From Bacteroidales bacterium UBA5433 (GTDB lineage: Bacteria; Bacteroidota; Bacteroidia; Bacteroidales; UBA932), in contig DIRP01000019.1 in NCBI GenBank assembly GCA_002427525.1, positions 17,060 to 25,670 of the forward strand: a stretch of DNA of 8,611 nucleotides, written 5' to 3'. Below the pieces are notes generated by a model. It had not been told where the DNA came from and made no database searches. It was given only the letters and a program-made list of their open reading frames with translations. Position numbers and translations under genes: made by a program. Of this stretch, positions 6,203 to 8,611 are shown in pieces; the first letter of the stretch is position 1, and every line of letters begins with the position of its first letter.

Positions 6203-6574
6203 ATGGTGAACGTTTCAATAGGAAAAATTATAGAGCAAAAAATCAAGGAGCGCAAGATGAGTGTTTCTGACTTTGCGAAATGCATCAACCGTTCCCGAAC
6301 GACGGTCTATGATATTTTCCAGCGTAAAAGCATTGATGTTGACTTGCTTCTTGTAATTTCAAGGGCTTTGGAATTTGACTTTCTGCGTGAAATCTATTTG
6401 AAGGATAATAATGGGCCTGCAGAAAAGAAATATTACGTTGTCGTTGAAGTTGACCCGTCGCAATTGACCGGAGATCTGGATATGCTTTTTAATAAAAAGC
6501 TTGACGGAGTACGGGTTCTGCAAAAGCAGCCAATACCGTCCGGGATTGCCAAAGAACAAGGAAACAATTCTTAA
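6203..6574 (+). CDS. Small XRE-type helix-turn-helix protein
   Basis: This complete 123-aa protein starts at the ATG at 6203. Residues 5-62 form a lambda-repressor-like HTH domain. Helix 2 is about SVSDFAKCI (20-28). The turn and recognition helix are about NRSRTTVYDIFQ (29-40). The closing helix is VDLLLVISRALEFDFL (46-61). The C-terminal half contains a beta-like segment KKYYVVVEVDP (75-85) and a polar tail, with no enzymatic motif. It resembles the short XRE regulators common in Bacteroidota genomes, most of uncharacterised role. Phased direct repeats and an inverted repeat lie just upstream, so autoregulation is plausible. The histidine kinase gene follows in the same direction after 123 bases. 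No toxin-like gene is adjacent, so an antitoxin role has no support here. Confidence 0.9.
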   Translation: MVNVSIGKIIEQKIKERKMSVSDFAKCINRSRTTVYDIFQRKSIDVDLLLVISRALEFDFLREIYLKDNNGPAEKKYYVVVEVDPSQLTGDLDMLFNKKLDGVRVLQKQPIPSGIAKEQGNNS

Positions 6575-6617
6575 AATACCGGGAGTAACGGTCTATGTCC
6601 CGAATTCTTAACACTTG

Positions 6618-6663
6618 TGTCTGAAAATAAGACATTAAGGATTTTGTTTTTATAGACAAAATC
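6618..6663 (+). terminator. Stem-loops between the XRE and kinase genes
   Basis: TGTCT (6618-6622) pairs with AGACA (6630-6634). Shortly after, GATTTTGT (6640-6647) pairs perfectly with ACAAAATC (6656-6663) around an 8-base loop. They lie in the 123-base gap between the two co-directional genes. No T-run follows and the stems are AT-rich. They could terminate or attenuate transcription before the kinase gene, or form part of its leader. Confidence 0.35.
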
Positions 6664-6697
6664 GCCAATTTTAAAGAATATTTTAACCATCCGCCTA

Positions 6698-8611
6698 ATG
6701 AAGAAAACAGTCTTGTACAAGATTATTTTTCTATTTCTTATTGTGACCTTTCGCATAGCCGGTTTTGCGCAACAACATACCGCAGATTCACTTCTCCGGA
6801 TTGTAGAGACGGCTCCTACAGATTCGGCAAAGGTACATGCACTATACCATTTGGCGGACTACTATTCAGATAAGGATAACACGTTGTATTTGAAATATGC
6901 CCGACAAGGCCTGGCATTGGCAGAAAAAACAGGGTATGAAAAGGGTATTTCATTTTCTCTTAATAATGTTGGTAGTGCATATTATGATTTGGGAAAATTC
7001 AATAAAGCTTTGGATTGTTTTGAAAAACGCCTGGAACTTACCACCAAATTGAAAGATTCTGTTGGGGTGGCGGCTTCTAAAGACAACATAGCCATTATTT
7101 ATTTACATCAGGGAGAATTGCAAAAAGCCCTGGAATACAGAAAGCAGTCCAATGAGCTTTACGAAATGACTGGTAATCACGGTAGGTTAGCTAATGGATA
7201 TGTATGGATTGGAAATATTTACCTTCAACAGGCAGATTATGAATCAGCTGTAGCCTATTACCTGAAAGCCAGGCGCATTTTTGCAGAGTTGGATAGTGAA
7301 GAAGAGCTGGCCATAGTCTATGTGAATCTATGTTCAGTCTTTAAGAATTTACTGGAATTCGAAAAAGCGATACAGTACGGATTGGAAGCCGCCCGTCTAT
7401 TTAATAAAATGGAGCACCTGAACGGAGAAGGAGTGTCGCAATACAGGTTGTCACTTGTTTACACAGACTTGAAACAGTATGAAAAATCGGTAGAACATTT
7501 ACTGAAAGCGCAGGAGTTGTTTACGAAAGTCCAAAACGGTTATTTCCTGAGTTTGGTTGATATGGCTCTGGCCTATAATTATATGGAAGATAGAGAGTTT
7601 GAACCGGCATTGGAGTATTACCATAAAGCTTTGGAGAAGGTAGTGAAAGAAGACGATCCGGGTACGCAGGCCATTATATTTACCAATATAGGTTCCATAA
7701 ATTATGAGAAAGGAGAGTACAAAGAAGCGCTACTCTATTTAAGACAAGCAGAAAACATATTACAGAAATTAGAGGAAAAAAGGGTACTAAGTAAAACGTA
7801 CGTTGCTTTTGTGTTGACATTTAGCGGTTTGCATGAACAAGACAGCGTGTATCTCTATTTGAACAAATACGAAGCACTGAAAGATTCTATGATTACAGAA
7901 CAAACGTTGCAGGCTGTAGCAGAACTTCAAACTAAATACGACACAGAGAAAAAAGAGAAGGAAATTGCCTTGCTGAACCTGGAAAACGAACGAAAGCAAA
8001 GTGATTTGGACCGCCTGAACCAGTTGAACCGTTTTTCTGAACTGCAGTTGCGGCAGGTACAGACAGAAAACCTGAACTACCAGCAAAGTCTGAAACTGGC
8101 AGAAGCCGAAACAGCAAAACAGCAGAGCGAAATTCAGTTGTTTATCCTGAACGAAGAGGTACATAACCAGGCAAGGCTCCAGGCAAAACGCCTTAACCGT
8201 ATTATCTTCATAGGGTTTGCTATTATTATTATTGCGCTGGCTTTGACAGGGTATCTGACTCTTTTGGCAGTCAAAAACAAAAAAGAAAAAGAGAAAGCCT
8301 TATTACAACAAACGGCTGCAGACCTTAACAGGCAATTGATGGAGATGCATATGAAGGCTCTGAATTTTCAACTCAACCCCCATTTTATTTTCAATTGTGT
8401 TCATTCTGTGGAATACTTGCTAAAGGAGTCAAAAACAGAAGAGTCTATGGTCTGTTTAAGGAAGTTTTCCAACCTTACACGGCTCATGTTAGAAAGCATG
8501 TCCAAACAAGATATTCCGTTGGAACAAGAACTGGAAATTGTAACTGCTTATATGGATTTAGAACAGACCCGGTCCATAAATCCCTTTACTTATGCTATTG
8601 ATCTGGATCCG
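6698..8611 (+). CDS. TPR sensor histidine kinase, LytS/YehU type (3' end beyond window)
   Basis: The frame stays open for 638 codons from the ATG at 6698 to the window edge, so the protein is incomplete. Residues 1-24 are a signal peptide (MKKTVLYK, hydrophobic core, GFA before QQ). About seven TPR motifs follow: near 85-117, 125-157, 165-197, 205-237, 245-277, 285-317 and 324-356. A Glu/Gln/Leu-rich coiled coil spans about 405-500. A single membrane helix IIFIGFAIIIIALALTGYL lies at 502-520 and slightly beyond. The cytoplasmic His_kinase domain (PF06580 type) begins around 545, with phosphoacceptor H562 in FQLNPHFIFN, then the SNLTRLMLE and 'AYMDLEQTR' helices. The ATP-binding HATPase_c part must lie beyond the edge. 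Members usually pair with a LytTR-type response regulator encoded next door. The TPRs are presumably periplasmic sensors; the signal is unknown. The first in-frame ATG gives the signal peptide, supporting this start. Confidence 0.95.
   Translation, partial: MKKTVLYKIIFLFLIVTFRIAGFAQQHTADSLLRIVETAPTDSAKVHALYHLADYYSDKDNTLYLKYARQGLALAEKTGYEKGISFSLNNVGSAYYDLGKFNKALDCFEKRLELTTKLKDSVGVAASKDNIAIIYLHQGELQKALEYRKQSNELYEMTGNHGRLANGYVWIGNIYLQQADYESAVAYYLKARRIFAELDSEEELAIVYVNLCSVFKNLLEFEKAIQYGLEAARLFNKMEHLNGEGVSQYRLSLVYTDLKQYEKSVEHLLKAQELFTKVQNGYFLSLVDMALAYNYMEDREFEPALEYYHKALEKVVKEDDPGTQAIIFTNIGSINYEKGEYKEALLYLRQAENILQKLEEKRVLSKTYVAFVLTFSGLHEQDSVYLYLNKYEALKDSMITEQTLQAVAELQTKYDTEKKEKEIALLNLENERKQSDLDRLNQLNRFSELQLRQVQTENLNYQQSLKLAEAETAKQQSEIQLFILNEEVHNQARLQAKRLNRIIFIGFAIIIIALALTGYLTLLAVKNKKEKEKALLQQTAADLNRQLMEMHMKALNFQLNPHFIFNCVHSVEYLLKESKTEESMVCLRKFSNLTRLMLESMSKQDIPLEQELEIVTAYMDLEQTRSINPFTYAIDLDP

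Noticed and set aside
6064..6270. 68-aa plus-strand ORF overlapping the XRE start
   Set aside because: It runs through the palindromic, AT-rich intergenic region and into the XRE gene in another frame; the composition is unlike a protein and no domain is visible.
7787..8164. Minus-strand ORFs opposite the kinase coiled coil
   Set aside because: They are Phe/Leu/Gln-rich complements of Gln/Glu-rich coiled-coil codons, a typical shadow effect; the plus-strand kinase frame is open throughout.
8395..8601. 68-aa plus-strand ORF at the right edge
   Set aside because: It is out of frame with the kinase and lies inside its His_kinase domain, where the kinase frame carries the conserved motifs.

Overview
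The window looks like a piece of a Bacteroidota chromosome, most likely order Bacteroidales. The evidence is AT-rich intergenic DNA, start codons without clear Shine-Dalgarno sequences, several matches to the Bacteroidota -7 promoter box TAnnTTTG, four lipoproteins in a row, and a periplasmic-TPR histidine kinase of the LytS/YehU type. No rRNA, tRNA, CRISPR array, transposase or phage gene is visible. No stretch longer than about 300 bases lacks a gene; the largest gap is about 225 bases.

Layout. (1) 1-25 is a short heptamer tandem repeat at the window edge. (2) 26-256 (-) is a 76-aa highly charged protein resembling the N-terminal tail of Bacteroidota cold-shock proteins, without the cold-shock domain. 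(3) 463-1752 (+) is an AAA_14/DUF4143 ATPase with intact Walker motifs and a C-terminal PD-(D/E)XK-like motif. (4) 1769-3041 (-) is a two-gene overlapping operon: a YD-repeat-like lipoprotein followed by a small lipocalin-like lipoprotein. Both carry a K-(D/E)2 surface-export signal just after the lipidated Cys. (5) 3231-4307 (+), divergent from that operon, is a PD40 beta-propeller lipoprotein. (6) 4343-5977 (-) is a lipoprotein of the amidase-signature family with an intact Lys-Ser-Ser triad. (7) 6203-6574 (+) is a small XRE-type DNA-binding protein, preceded by an inverted repeat and 21-bp-phased direct repeats. (8) 6698-8611 (+) is a sensor histidine kinase with signal peptide, about seven TPRs, a coiled coil, one membrane helix and a His_kinase domain. 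It is open at the right edge.

How the genes may work together. The two overlapping lipoprotein genes are very probably co-expressed and surface-exposed. The PD40 lipoprotein and the amidase lack the export signal and are more likely periplasm-facing. The XRE gene and the kinase are co-directional and 123 bases apart, but linkage is not proven because stem-loops lie between them. The kinase probably acts with a LytTR-type response regulator encoded just beyond the right edge. I see no clearly new multi-gene defence or metabolic system. The most interesting points are the surface-lipoprotein pair, the phased repeats before the XRE gene, and the orphan cold-shock-tail protein.
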